Part shown: piece by piece, positions 17,016 through 24,969 of the stretch
How the letters are laid out: each line of letters begins with the position of its first letter
Position numbering within the stretch: the first letter of the stretch is position 1
Assembly (NCBI GenBank): GCA_052389755.1
Contig: JBQTHP010000227.1
Location: 1 to 31,498, forward strand
Reading direction: 5' to 3'
Source: JBQTHP01 sp052389755
GTDB taxonomy: Bacteria; Pseudomonadota; Gammaproteobacteria; Steroidobacterales; Steroidobacteraceae
Length of the DNA: 31,498 nt
The notes under the pieces: generated by a model
The model's input: the letters and a program-made list of their open reading frames with translations, nothing else
Databases searched by the model: none
Told to the model about the DNA's origin: nothing
Program-made: the position numbers and the translations under genes

Positions 17016-18242
17016 ATGGACCTGCCAGATCGTCAACGTCGCCGGGAGCGGCGTCGCGCACAGGGAGGCAGTCTCGCCGGCACCAATCTCGAGCGCGCCG
17101 GGGACTACAACCAGCGGGTGACTCTGCAGGCCATCCGCGTGAACGGCCCGATCACGCGCGTGGACCTCGCGCATCTGACGGGGTTGACGACGCCGGCGAT
17201 CGCCAACATCACCAATCGGCTGCTGGATGAAAAGCTGATCACGCAAGTGGGCCGCCTGCACGGTCGCCGCGGCCAGCCCGCGATGCGGCTCGCGATCAAT
17301 CCGAACGGCGCCTTTGCCATCGGCGTGAACATCGATCGCGATCACGTCACGGTGGTCGCGCTCGACTTTCTCGGCAATGTGCGGGCGCGTGCGACGAACG
17401 AGATCGATTTCGCGCTGCCCGAGGCGGTGGCCTCATTCTCCCGCAAGACCGTCGAAGCGATGCTGAAGGCGCGCAAGGTGCCGCGTGATCGCGTGATCGG
17501 TATCGGCGTCGCGTTGCCCGATGATCTCGGTCGGGTGAATCTGCCGCATCGCCCGGCGAGCTACAGCGTGTGGAATACGGTCGACGTGACTCGCCTGTTC
17601 GCGGACGTTCTGCCGCGGCCGGTGTACATCGAGAACGACGCCGCGGCCGCCGCGATCGGCGAGCTGCAATTCGGGCACGGACTTCGCAGTCCCAGCTTCT
17701 TCTACATTCTCATCAGCGCAGGCCTGGGCGGGGGCCTCGTGATCGACGGCAACTATTTCCGCGGCGCCGACGGAAGGAGCGGCGAGATCGGTTTCCTGCC
17801 GTTACGCTCGCGGCGCACGCAGGCCCGTTCCCTGCAGGAATCCGTTTCGCTTTCGGCTCTGTACGGAGAGCTCGCGGCGGCAGGCCACGCGGTGTCGCGT
17901 CCCGATCAGCTCATGCGGCTCGATGAGGCCGGCACGGCGATCGTCGATCAGTGGATCAACGACGCGGCCGATTTCCTGACGGATCCGCTCGTCGCGGTGA
18001 GCTGTCTCGTCAATCCCAAGGCCGTCTTCATCGGCGGTCGTCTGCCGGCGGAGCTGGTCGATCGGCTGGCCGAACGCCTGAATCTGCGCCTGCGTCGGCG
18101 AGGCGGGGACGTACCCGCGGTGGCGCCGGTGTTGCGTGCCGCGCTGGCCGAGCACGCTCCCGCGGTCGGAGCGGCGATTCTGCCGTTCAACGAGCAGCTC
18201 CTGCCGTCGCGCACCGCGCTCATGAAGGCCGCGAGAGAATAG
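17016..18242 (+). CDS. ROK family transcriptional regulator, zinc motif absent
   Basis: A 408-residue NagC/Mlc/XylR-type repressor. Residues about 36-80 form a winged helix-turn-helix (LQAIRVNGPITRVDLAHLTG, TTPAIANITNRLLDEKLI). A ROK sugar-kinase-like domain follows, with IENDAAAAAIGE (D208) and GLGGGLVIDG. The usual ROK zinc signature, GH followed by CxCGxxGC, is missing; the stretch after GEIGFLPL contains no cysteines. It sits ahead of a fructokinase, a sugar isomerase, a TonB receptor and a glycoside hydrolase, so it probably represses this locus and is released by a sugar or sugar phosphate. ATG 17016 is chosen; ATG 16995 would add seven residues but overlaps a likely promoter. Confidence 0.9.
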   Translation: MDLPDRQRRRERRRAQGGSLAGTNLERAGDYNQRVTLQAIRVNGPITRVDLAHLTGLTTPAIANITNRLLDEKLITQVGRLHGRRGQPAMRLAINPNGAFAIGVNIDRDHVTVVALDFLGNVRARATNEIDFALPEAVASFSRKTVEAMLKARKVPRDRVIGIGVALPDDLGRVNLPHRPASYSVWNTVDVTRLFADVLPRPVYIENDAAAAAIGELQFGHGLRSPSFFYILISAGLGGGLVIDGNYFRGADGRSGEIGFLPLRSRRTQARSLQESVSLSALYGELAAAGHAVSRPDQLMRLDEAGTAIVDQWINDAADFLTDPLVAVSCLVNPKAVFIGGRLPAELVDRLAERLNLRLRRRGGDVPAVAPVLRAALAEHAPAVGAAILPFNEQLLPSRTALMKAARE

Positions 18243-18261
18243 ATAAATTTACTTTTCTATT
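18238..18261. promoter_or_regulatory. AT-rich inverted repeat, candidate ROK operator before the fructokinase gene
   Basis: AATAGATAA (18238-18246) and TTTTCTATT (18253-18261) pair at eight of nine positions. The element is strikingly AT-rich in this genome and begins on the stop codon of the ROK regulator. ROK repressors bind AT-rich inverted repeats. The AATAGA half recurs exactly at 20358-20363 before the TonB receptor. Confidence 0.4.
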
Positions 18262-18314
18262 GGTTCGACGTAGCCTCGGGCTCATCATCAGATTCGAGGC
18301 ACGTGAGGCTGCCG

Positions 18315-19211
18315 ATGATCCGCATCGGCGTCGACTTCGGGGGCACCAAGATCGAGGCTGCAGCGCTCGATCCGGAAGGCAACTTCCGGGCGCGCGTGCG
18401 CGCGCCCAACCCCGGCAGTTACGAAGCGTCCATCGGCACCGTCTGCGATCTGGTTGCGGCGGCGGAAGCGCAGGCGGGCGGGCGCGGGACCGTGGGTGTC
18501 GGCACGCCTGGCTCGGTCTCGCCTCGCACCGGGGCGATGCGAAACGCGAATTCGGTGTGGCTCAACGGGCGCAGATTTCGCGAGGACCTCGCGAGCGCGC
18601 TCGGCCGTGACGTGCGCATCGCCAACGATGCCAACTGCCTCGCGTTGTCCGAAGTGGTAGACGGTGCGGCCAGAGGTTCGAAGACGGCATTCGCGGCCGT
18701 GCTCGGCACCGGCTGCGGAGGCGGGCTCGTGGTCAACGGGCATCTTCTCGAAGGTGCGCACGGATTCGGCGGGGAGTGGGGTCATATTCCGCTGCCCTGG
18801 CCCACGCACGAGGAAGTGGACGCAGCGGAGTGCTGGTGCGGTAAGCGCGGGTGCCTCGAGACCTGGATTTCCGGCAGCGGGCTCGAACGCGATTACGCCC
18901 GGTTGAACGGAGCGTCCCTGAACGGCGAGGCGATCATCGTCGCCGCGCGCTCCGGCGACTCCGTGGCACAGGCGGCACTCGAACGTTACGTGAGCCGCCT
19001 CTCGCGCGCGCTTGCCGTGATCTGCAACATCGTCGATCCGGACACGATCGTGCTCGGCGGCGGAATGTCCAACGTCCGCGAGCTCTACGAACGCCTGCCG
19101 GACGCCATCCGCGCGTGCGTATTCTCGGATACCTGGGATGCGCGAATCGTGCCCGCGAAATGGGGCGATTCCTCCGGCGTGCGTGGTGCCGCGCGGCTGT
19201 GGTCGCCGTAG
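18315..19211 (+). CDS. mak: fructokinase, ROK family (Mak type)
   Basis: A 298-residue sugar kinase very like E. coli Mak as I recall it. It phosphorylates fructose (and more weakly mannose or glucose) with ATP to give the 6-phosphate; cytoplasmic. Visible motifs are the phosphate loop DFGGTK (D7-K12), GVGTPGSVSP, NANSVWLNG, NDANCLA with catalytic D105, GTGCGGGL, zinc ligands H157 in GEWGHIPLPW plus CWCGKRGCLE (C173, C175, C180), and GDSSGVRGAARLW at the end. ATG 18315 is chosen because it starts the protein right at the phosphate-loop strand and has GAGG at 18305-18308; GTG 18303 is the alternative. The next gene overlaps its stop by 13 bases. Confidence 0.92.
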   Translation: MIRIGVDFGGTKIEAAALDPEGNFRARVRAPNPGSYEASIGTVCDLVAAAEAQAGGRGTVGVGTPGSVSPRTGAMRNANSVWLNGRRFREDLASALGRDVRIANDANCLALSEVVDGAARGSKTAFAAVLGTGCGGGLVVNGHLLEGAHGFGGEWGHIPLPWPTHEEVDAAECWCGKRGCLETWISGSGLERDYARLNGASLNGEAIIVAARSGDSVAQAALERYVSRLSRALAVICNIVDPDTIVLGGGMSNVRELYERLPDAIRACVFSDTWDARIVPAKWGDSSGVRGAARLWSP

Positions 19212-20362
19212 ATCCGTTCGCGGGCGCGCACGAGAGGCTCCAGAGGTGGCTTCTCGAACACGCATACGAGGTGTGGTGGAGCCGCGGCGCGGATCGTCTG
19301 CGCGGCGGATATCACGAAAGACTCCGGCTCGACGCGAGCCCGACGGATGAGCCGCGCCGGACGCGCGTGCAGGTGCGCCAGATCTTCGCGTACAGCCGTG
19401 CCTCCGGGCTCGGTTGGCGCGGACCTGCCGTGACCGCGGTGAACCACGGGCTCGAGTTCTTCCTCTCTCGCTACGCCCGCGCCGATCATCTGTTTCGCGC
19501 GCTGGTCGCGCCCGACGGTGCGCCGCTCGACGAGCGGGCCGTGCTCTACGATCAGGCGTTCGCGCTACTCGGGCTCGCATCGGCGTTCGAGGTGCTCGGC
19601 GAGGCACGGCTGCGTAAGACGGCACGCGGGCTTCACGATCACCTGCGTGCGCAGCTCGCGCACGCAGGCGGCGGCTTCGAAGAGTCGGCGCCCCGATCCG
19701 GACCGCTATCGGCGAACTCGCACATGCACCTGCTCGAAGCGAGCCTCGCGTGGATCGAGCTCGACGAGGACCCGCGCTGGATGACACTGGCAGCGGAGAT
19801 CGTCGAGCTGGCGCTGACGCGCTGGATCGATCCGCGCAGCGGCGCCCTCCGTGAGTTCTTCGGCGCCGATTGGCAGCCGACATCCGGAAGCCTGGGCCGT
19901 ATCGTCGAGCCCGGCCATCAGTTCGAGTGGGCGTGGCTGCTGCTGCGCTACGGTGCGCGCGCGAAGGACGCACGCCTCGCGGCAGCGGCGCTTCGTCTGA
20001 TCGAAATCGGCGAGACGCACGGCGTGGATCCGGCGCGCGGCGTCGCGATGAACGCGTTGCTCGACGACATGAGCGTGCTCGACGGGGAGGCGAGGCTGTG
20101 GCCTCAAACCGAGCGGATCAAGGCCGCGTGCATCGCCGCGGAAGTCACAGGCGAGGCGCGCTACTCCCGCACCGCGTCGCAGGCGACGGAGACGCTGATG
20201 CGCTACCTCGACGTACCGGTGCTCGGCCTGTGGCGCGATCGCATGAACCTCGTGGGTCACTTCATCGAGGAGCCCGTCCGGGCGAGCTCGTTCTATCACA
20301 TCGTCGGCGCCGTGGCGGAGCTCGGGCGCCTGGCACGCCTGTCGTATAAAACAAACAAATAG
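19199..20362 (+). CDS. AGE family sugar epimerase/isomerase, probable D-mannose isomerase
   Basis: A 387-residue (alpha/alpha)6-barrel protein of the N-acylglucosamine 2-epimerase family. Family landmarks are VLYDQAFALLGLA, SANSHMHLLEASLAW, VEPGHQFEWAWLLL and RLWPQTERIKA, which contain the conserved catalytic histidine and arginine regions. Members either epimerise GlcNAc/ManNAc or isomerise mannose or glucose to fructose. Position between a fructokinase and a TonB receptor favours mannose (or a related aldose) to fructose. The start is GTG at 19199, overlapping the kinase stop by 13 bases, which implies translational coupling of isomerase and kinase. The annotated open frame extends earlier, but only within the kinase gene. 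Confidence 0.9.
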   Translation: MVAVDPFAGAHERLQRWLLEHAYEVWWSRGADRLRGGYHERLRLDASPTDEPRRTRVQVRQIFAYSRASGLGWRGPAVTAVNHGLEFFLSRYARADHLFRALVAPDGAPLDERAVLYDQAFALLGLASAFEVLGEARLRKTARGLHDHLRAQLAHAGGGFEESAPRSGPLSANSHMHLLEASLAWIELDEDPRWMTLAAEIVELALTRWIDPRSGALREFFGADWQPTSGSLGRIVEPGHQFEWAWLLLRYGARAKDARLAAAALRLIEIGETHGVDPARGVAMNALLDDMSVLDGEARLWPQTERIKAACIAAEVTGEARYSRTASQATETLMRYLDVPVLGLWRDRMNLVGHFIEEPVRASSFYHIVGAVAELGRLARLSYKTNK

Positions 20363-20393
20363 AAGAATTCATTGACACCGCCGACGCGGCGGT
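20358..20393 (+). promoter_or_regulatory. TonB receptor control region: AATAGA box, TTGACA -35 and GC palindrome
   Basis: Three elements adjoin. AATAGA at 20358-20363 repeats the half-site seen before the kinase gene. TTGACA at 20372-20377 is a perfect -35 box. ACCGCCG (20377-20383) and CGGCGGT (20387-20393) make a perfect 7-bp inverted repeat around ACG, starting on the last base of the -35. A weak -10 candidate, CAAGAT, lies at 20396-20401 after an 18-bp spacer, so a protein on the palindrome would block polymerase. The receptor ATG is at 20422 behind GGGGAGGGG. Confidence 0.45.
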
Positions 20394-20421
20394 CGCAAGA
20401 TCAAATGGGGAGGGGAAACCG

Positions 20422-22890
20422 ATGCCGAACAAGACATGCGCCGCTTCCGCGCACATCACCTGGAAGCTTCTCTCGATCGCCGCTGCGAGCCTCGCCACGA
20501 CGTGGGCGCTGGCGCAGCAGACACCGGATGAGGAGGCTCCCGTCGAGGAAGTCCTCGTCACGGGAACGAGCCTGGCGCGCGCGGCACACGACACGCCGCT
20601 CGCCGCGACGACGTTCGACGATGAAAAACTGGCGAAGCTCACGTCCAACAGCCAGGCGGACATCCTGAATTCCGTGCCGACGATCAAGGCGGAAGGCGGG
20701 GGCGGCGAAGTCGCCACGAACGTCTTCATCAAGGGCCTGCCGTCGGGCGGCCAGTATCAGTTCACGCCGCTCGAATACGACGGCATGCCGGTGTTCAGCT
20801 CGTTCGGCCTGAACTCCTCCGCCTACGACGTCTACTACCGCAACGATCTCGGCATCGAGCGGCTCGAGTTCGTCCGTGGCGGCGTCTCGAACCTCTTCGG
20901 CCCCGGCTCGGTCGCGGGCCGCATCAACTACATCTCGAAGACCGGCTCGGATCGGCCCGAGAAGACCGTGCAGCTCGAAGTGGCGGAAGACAACCGCGCG
21001 CGCGCCGACTTCGCGATGAGCGGTCCCTTCGCCACCGACGGCCTGTACTACGCGCTGTCGGGTTTCTACCGCATGGACGAGGGGCCCATCGACACCGGCA
21101 ACGACACCGAGGGCTTCCAGCTGCGCGGCAACATCAAGCGCGAGTTCGCCGACGGCTCGGGCTCGATCACTTTCTATGCTCAGTTCATCGATGATCAGGC
21201 GCAGTTCTATCTGCCTTTCCCGCTCGACGGCACGACGCGCGAGCGCGTGCCGGGCAACGACGGTGAGACGGTTTACTCGGTGCAGACGAGCCAGGTGCAC
21301 GGCATGAGCTATCAGCTGCCGACGGGGCTCTTCACCACGTCGATCGGCGATGGCGTCACGACCAGGAACGGCTCGTTCGCCGTCGCCTTCGAGAAGGACG
21401 TCGGCAACGGCTGGGGCGTGAATGGACGTGCGAGATACGCCGACTACGATCACGTGTTCGATTTCTTCCTCGATGGCGATGGTGTCGTCAACGTGCCGGA
21501 GACGCAGGCGGCGTTCCTGGCGAACGGTATGAACCCGACGCGCGGTATGCCGGTTGGTGCGACCGGGACCTTCACGTACGCCGATACGGGTCAGCCGCTG
21601 CCCGCCAACGCGCTGCTCTTCCCGAACCGCTTCATCGATCGCGATCGCCCGGCCACGGACATGTCGGCGGAGGTGAATATCACCAAGGGGATGACGATCG
21701 GTGCATACGAGCACCGTTTCACGGTGGGAGCGTTCTACGGTAACGCCGAAGCGAAGGACTTCAACGTCACCACCGCCTACCTCGCCGACTTCAACAATGA
21801 GGCGCGCCTCGTCAACTTAGTGCTCACCAACGGGACGATCGTCTCGAACGGCGGTCTGTTCAATGCGGGCGCCGGCTACGTCAATAACGACCACGAGGCG
21901 ACGCGCTACGCCGTGTTCGTTGCCGATCAGATGGAAAGCGATCGGTTCATCTTCGACGTCGGCGCGCGTTTCGAGCAGATGGACGGCGACATCCGCCGCG
22001 AGATCAATCTGCCGGCGCCCGTGGTCACCGATGCCACGACGCCGAACCTCAACCAGGCGCTGCGAGACGTGATCTTCGGCAGCGGCAACTTCCTCACGGC
22101 CAACGTCGACACGAACGAATGGGCGGCGGCGACCGGCGCCCTCTACAAGATGACGGACGATCTCAATCTCTACGCGAACTTGACCCGCGGCTACTTCTTC
22201 CCGGAGCTGCGGGCGGTGACGTTCAACGCCTTGGGTCAGCCGCAAAGCTACAGCGGAGAGATCATCGAACAGGCGGAGGTGGGCCTTAAGTTTGCAAGTG
22301 GCCGCTTCGCGGGCTCGATTGCCGCGCTCTATACGGAACTGACCGATCGACGTCAGGTACTGTTCGTCAACGACGGCATGGGCGGCCTCACGGAACTCGT
22401 GAACATCGTTTCGACCGAATCCTCCGGGGTGGAGGCGACGTTCAACTTCGAGCTCACCGACAACCTCGTGCTGGATGGCAACGTAACGTGGCAAGAGCAT
22501 GAGTTCACCGAGTTCGATACGAATGCGGCGCTCATCGGTAACGAGCTCCAGCGTCAACCGAACTTCCTCTATAACCTCGGACTCTTCTACGACGACGGTC
22601 GGTTCGACGCATCGCTGTTCAACACGCACACCGGCAGCAACTTCACGACCGACGCCAACACCGTCGAGCTCGACTCGTTCGACATCCTGCGGCTGGATGC
22701 CGGCTACACGTTCAGCTTCGGCGACAGCACCGCACGCGTCGGCGTGGACGTGTACAACCTGCTGGACGACGACGGCATCACCGAGGGCTCGCCGCGACAG
22801 GACGCCTCGCAGGCGGTCGGCGGAGCGTTCTTCGTCGGCCGGCCAGTGCTGCCGCGGCGATACACGGTGCGGTTCACGGTGAACCTCTGA
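20422..22890 (+). CDS. TonB-dependent outer-membrane receptor, probable glycoside uptake
   Basis: An 822-residue outer-membrane receptor. Signal peptide LLSIAAASLATTWALA, then a TonB box EEVLVTG at residues 42-48, a plug domain to about residue 165 (QADILNSVPTIK, VFIKGLPSGGQY, GIERLEFVRGG, GPGSVAGRINYISK), and a 22-strand-type barrel with alternating polar and aromatic strands to the end. The C-terminus is YTVRFTVNL, lacking the terminal phenylalanine most such barrels have. There is no N-terminal signalling extension. A strong purine-rich ribosome site precedes the ATG. Position between sugar isomerase and glycoside hydrolase suggests it imports an oligosaccharide or glycoside, not iron; the ligand is inferred from context only. 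Confidence 0.93.
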   Translation: MPNKTCAASAHITWKLLSIAAASLATTWALAQQTPDEEAPVEEVLVTGTSLARAAHDTPLAATTFDDEKLAKLTSNSQADILNSVPTIKAEGGGGEVATNVFIKGLPSGGQYQFTPLEYDGMPVFSSFGLNSSAYDVYYRNDLGIERLEFVRGGVSNLFGPGSVAGRINYISKTGSDRPEKTVQLEVAEDNRARADFAMSGPFATDGLYYALSGFYRMDEGPIDTGNDTEGFQLRGNIKREFADGSGSITFYAQFIDDQAQFYLPFPLDGTTRERVPGNDGETVYSVQTSQVHGMSYQLPTGLFTTSIGDGVTTRNGSFAVAFEKDVGNGWGVNGRARYADYDHVFDFFLDGDGVVNVPETQAAFLANGMNPTRGMPVGATGTFTYADTGQPLPANALLFPNRFIDRDRPATDMSAEVNITKGMTIGAYEHRFTVGAFYGNAEAKDFNVTTAYLADFNNEARLVNLVLTNGTIVSNGGLFNAGAGYVNNDHEATRYAVFVADQMESDRFIFDVGARFEQMDGDIRREINLPAPVVTDATTPNLNQALRDVIFGSGNFLTANVDTNEWAAATGALYKMTDDLNLYANLTRGYFFPELRAVTFNALGQPQSYSGEIIEQAEVGLKFASGRFAGSIAALYTELTDRRQVLFVNDGMGGLTELVNIVSTESSGVEATFNFELTDNLVLDGNVTWQEHEFTEFDTNAALIGNELQRQPNFLYNLGLFYDDGRFDASLFNTHTGSNFTTDANTVELDSFDILRLDAGYTFSFGDSTARVGVDVYNLLDDDGITEGSPRQDASQAVGGAFFVGRPVLPRRYTVRFTVNL

Positions 22891-22905
22891 AGGGGTGCAG
22901 CACGG

Positions 22906-24174
22906 GTGGTGGAGGGAAGTCTCGACCAGCGCGCGCGGCAGCTCCTCGAGGGCAACGATCGGGGCGGATACACGGTGCCCAACGGGCGCGTGTATCCGTT
23001 CCAGTGGAACTGGGATTCTGCGTTCGTCGCGATGGGATTCGCTGCGTTCGATCTCGACCGCGCGTGGCGGGAAATCGAGACGCTGTTCAAGGCGCAGTGG
23101 GAAGACGGCTTCCTGCCGCACATCGTGTTCTGGAAGGAAGACGAAGGGTACTTCCCCGGCCCTGGCGTCTGGGCCACCGGACGGACGCCTCCCACCTCCG
23201 GCATAACCCAGCCACCCGTCGCCGCGAGCGCGGTGCATATCCTCTGGACGCGGGCGAACGATAAGAACGCGTTCAGGCCGCGCCTCGAGAGGCTGTTCCC
23301 GAAGCTGCTCGCATGGCACCGTTGGTTCGCGCGCGTCCGCGATCCGCTCGGCAGGGGGCTGGTCGTGGCTACGCATCCCTGGGAAACCGGGCGCGACAAC
23401 TGCCCGGAATGGGACGTGCCCTCACAGGCGATCGATATCTCGAACGTCGGCACGTACCAGCGCCGCGACACCACCCATCTCGATCAGAGCATCCGGCCGA
23501 CGAAGATCGAGTACGACCGGTATCTGGCGCTGGTGCAGTTCGGCCGCAAGGCCGGTTGGGATCAGAACCGCATCGCGCGGGAAAACCCGTTTCGCGTCGT
23601 CGACGTCGGCATGACCATGATCCTGCTGCGCGCAAACCGCGATCTGCTCGCGCTCGCGGAGGCGCTGGGTCGCACGCAGGAAGCGCAGGAGCTGCGGCAG
23701 CTGATCGCCCGCGCGGAGAACGGCGTCTCCTGGCTCTGGGACGAGCGGGTCGGAAGCTACGGCTCGCGCGATGTGATCACGGGACGGTCGTCGGGTTTCG
23801 TCACCAACGCGTCGTTTCTCTCTTTCTATGCCGGCGTGAGGCACGAGACGCGCGACCGCCGGCTGCTCGCTCATCTCGAACGCATCGCGGGTCGCGCCAG
23901 ATATCTCGTGCCGAGCCTCGATCCGGACGATCCGGGCTTCGATTCGATCCGCTACTGGCGCGGCCCGGTCTGGGCCATCATGAACTATATGATCGCTGCG
24001 GGGCTCGCGGACGCGGGACACACGAACTGGGCGAACCGCATCCGCGCCGATACTCGCGCGCTGATGGAAACGGCAGGTATCTACGAGTACTACTGCCCGA
24101 TGACCGGCCGGGGCATCGGCGGGGATGATTTCTCCTGGACCGCCGCGATGTGGTTGCACTGGGCGCGGCACTGA
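22906..24174 (+). CDS. MGH1-like glycoside hydrolase (GH63-related, mannosyl/glucosylglycerate hydrolase type)
   Basis: A 422-residue (alpha/alpha)6-barrel hydrolase. It resembles the bacterial GH63 group that includes Thermus mannosylglycerate hydrolase and mycobacterial glucosylglycerate hydrolase: FQWNWDSAFVAMG near the N-terminus, THPWETGRDNCPEWD with likely catalytic acid D164, and YEYYCPMTGRGIGG with likely base E394, followed by DFSWTAAMWLHW. No signal peptide is visible, so it would act in the cytoplasm unless exported otherwise. Start GTG 22906 lies behind AAGGGG and 15 bp after the receptor stop. With the isomerase and fructokinase upstream, release of mannose is the most economical role; trehalase-like or other alpha-glycosidase activity remains possible. 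Confidence 0.85.
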   Translation: MVEGSLDQRARQLLEGNDRGGYTVPNGRVYPFQWNWDSAFVAMGFAAFDLDRAWREIETLFKAQWEDGFLPHIVFWKEDEGYFPGPGVWATGRTPPTSGITQPPVAASAVHILWTRANDKNAFRPRLERLFPKLLAWHRWFARVRDPLGRGLVVATHPWETGRDNCPEWDVPSQAIDISNVGTYQRRDTTHLDQSIRPTKIEYDRYLALVQFGRKAGWDQNRIARENPFRVVDVGMTMILLRANRDLLALAEALGRTQEAQELRQLIARAENGVSWLWDERVGSYGSRDVITGRSSGFVTNASFLSFYAGVRHETRDRRLLAHLERIAGRARYLVPSLDPDDPGFDSIRYWRGPVWAIMNYMIAAGLADAGHTNWANRIRADTRALMETAGIYEYYCPMTGRGIGGDDFSWTAAMWLHWARH

Positions 24175-24189
24175 CCGGCAGGGATGAAC

Positions 24190-24969
24190 ATGAGCACTGC
24201 ATTGTCTCGCGAGCAGAAGGAGCTCTACCGGGAGAACGGCTACCTCCACATCAGGGGATTGATCAGCCGCGAGGAGGCAACGTTCTATCGGGATGAGCTG
24301 CACGCGCTCGCCGAGCGCGTTGGAAACAGCGATGCCACGTGGAGCAGCGTGCGCGCCGCCGATCCCGGCAAGCAGATGCGCATCACGCATTGCCACGACG
24401 TGCAATTCTATTCCGCTGCGTTCACCCGGCTGCTCGTCGACCCGCGATTCACGCGCATCGCACAGGGCATCATCGGGCCCAACGTACAGCTGCATCACAC
24501 GAAGATGTTCATCAAGCCGCCGGAGCGCGGCTCGCCGTTTCCGATGCACCAGGACTACCCGTACTTTCCGCACGAGAATCACTCGATGATCGCGGTGATC
24601 ATTCATTTCGACGACGCACCCGTGGAGAAAGGCTGCGTGCGGGTCGTGCCGGGTACGCACAAGCTCGGACCGCTCGAAGCGGTCGGCCAGGACCATCATC
24701 TGCCGGAGGACCGCTTCCCCATCGAGAAGGCGACGCCGCTTCCCGCGCAGGCCGGCGATGCGATCTTCATGTCGTACCTGCTGGTCCACGGCTCCGGAGT
24801 GAACACGTCGAACGAGGCGCGTACGACGTTGCTCGTGCAGATGCGCGACCCGACGGACCCGCCGCTCGTCGAAAAACACGCATCGCGCGGCCAGGGGATG
24901 ATGCTCGCCGGCATCGATCCGCGAAAGTCGGTGTTCGAGTTCGCGTGGGCGGCGAAGAACACGGGCTGA
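24190..24969 (+). CDS. phytanoyl-CoA dioxygenase (PhyH) family oxygenase
   Basis: A 259-residue Fe(II)/2-oxoglutarate oxygenase; cytoplasmic. The iron triad is present: MHQDYPYFP with H120 and D122, and VHGSGVNTS with H200; R211 in EARTTLL would hold 2-oxoglutarate. The N-terminal LSREQKELYRENGYLHIRGL is typical of PhyH proteins. These enzymes hydroxylate diverse small molecules, and the substrate cannot be told. ATG 24190 is preferred over ATG 24184 because AGGGA at 24180-24184 is correctly spaced only for the former. It starts 15 bp after the glycoside hydrolase and overlaps the esterase gene by 25 bases, so it belongs to the same transcript. Confidence 0.9.
   Translation: MSTALSREQKELYRENGYLHIRGLISREEATFYRDELHALAERVGNSDATWSSVRAADPGKQMRITHCHDVQFYSAAFTRLLVDPRFTRIAQGIIGPNVQLHHTKMFIKPPERGSPFPMHQDYPYFPHENHSMIAVIIHFDDAPVEKGCVRVVPGTHKLGPLEAVGQDHHLPEDRFPIEKATPLPAQAGDAIFMSYLLVHGSGVNTSNEARTTLLVQMRDPTDPPLVEKHASRGQGMMLAGIDPRKSVFEFAWAAKNTG

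Noticed and set aside
16956..17345. N-terminal extension of the DUF885 frame by 130 codons
   Set aside because: It lies opposite the start of the ROK regulator, and the lipobox at the ATG at 16955 fixes the true start.
18288..19973. A 561-codon minus-strand frame across the kinase and isomerase genes
   Set aside because: Arginine-rich, spans two well-supported genes, and shows no domain.
21817..23376. A 519-codon minus-strand frame across the receptor end and the glycoside hydrolase
   Set aside because: Antisense shadow of two recognised proteins; no motif or start signal.
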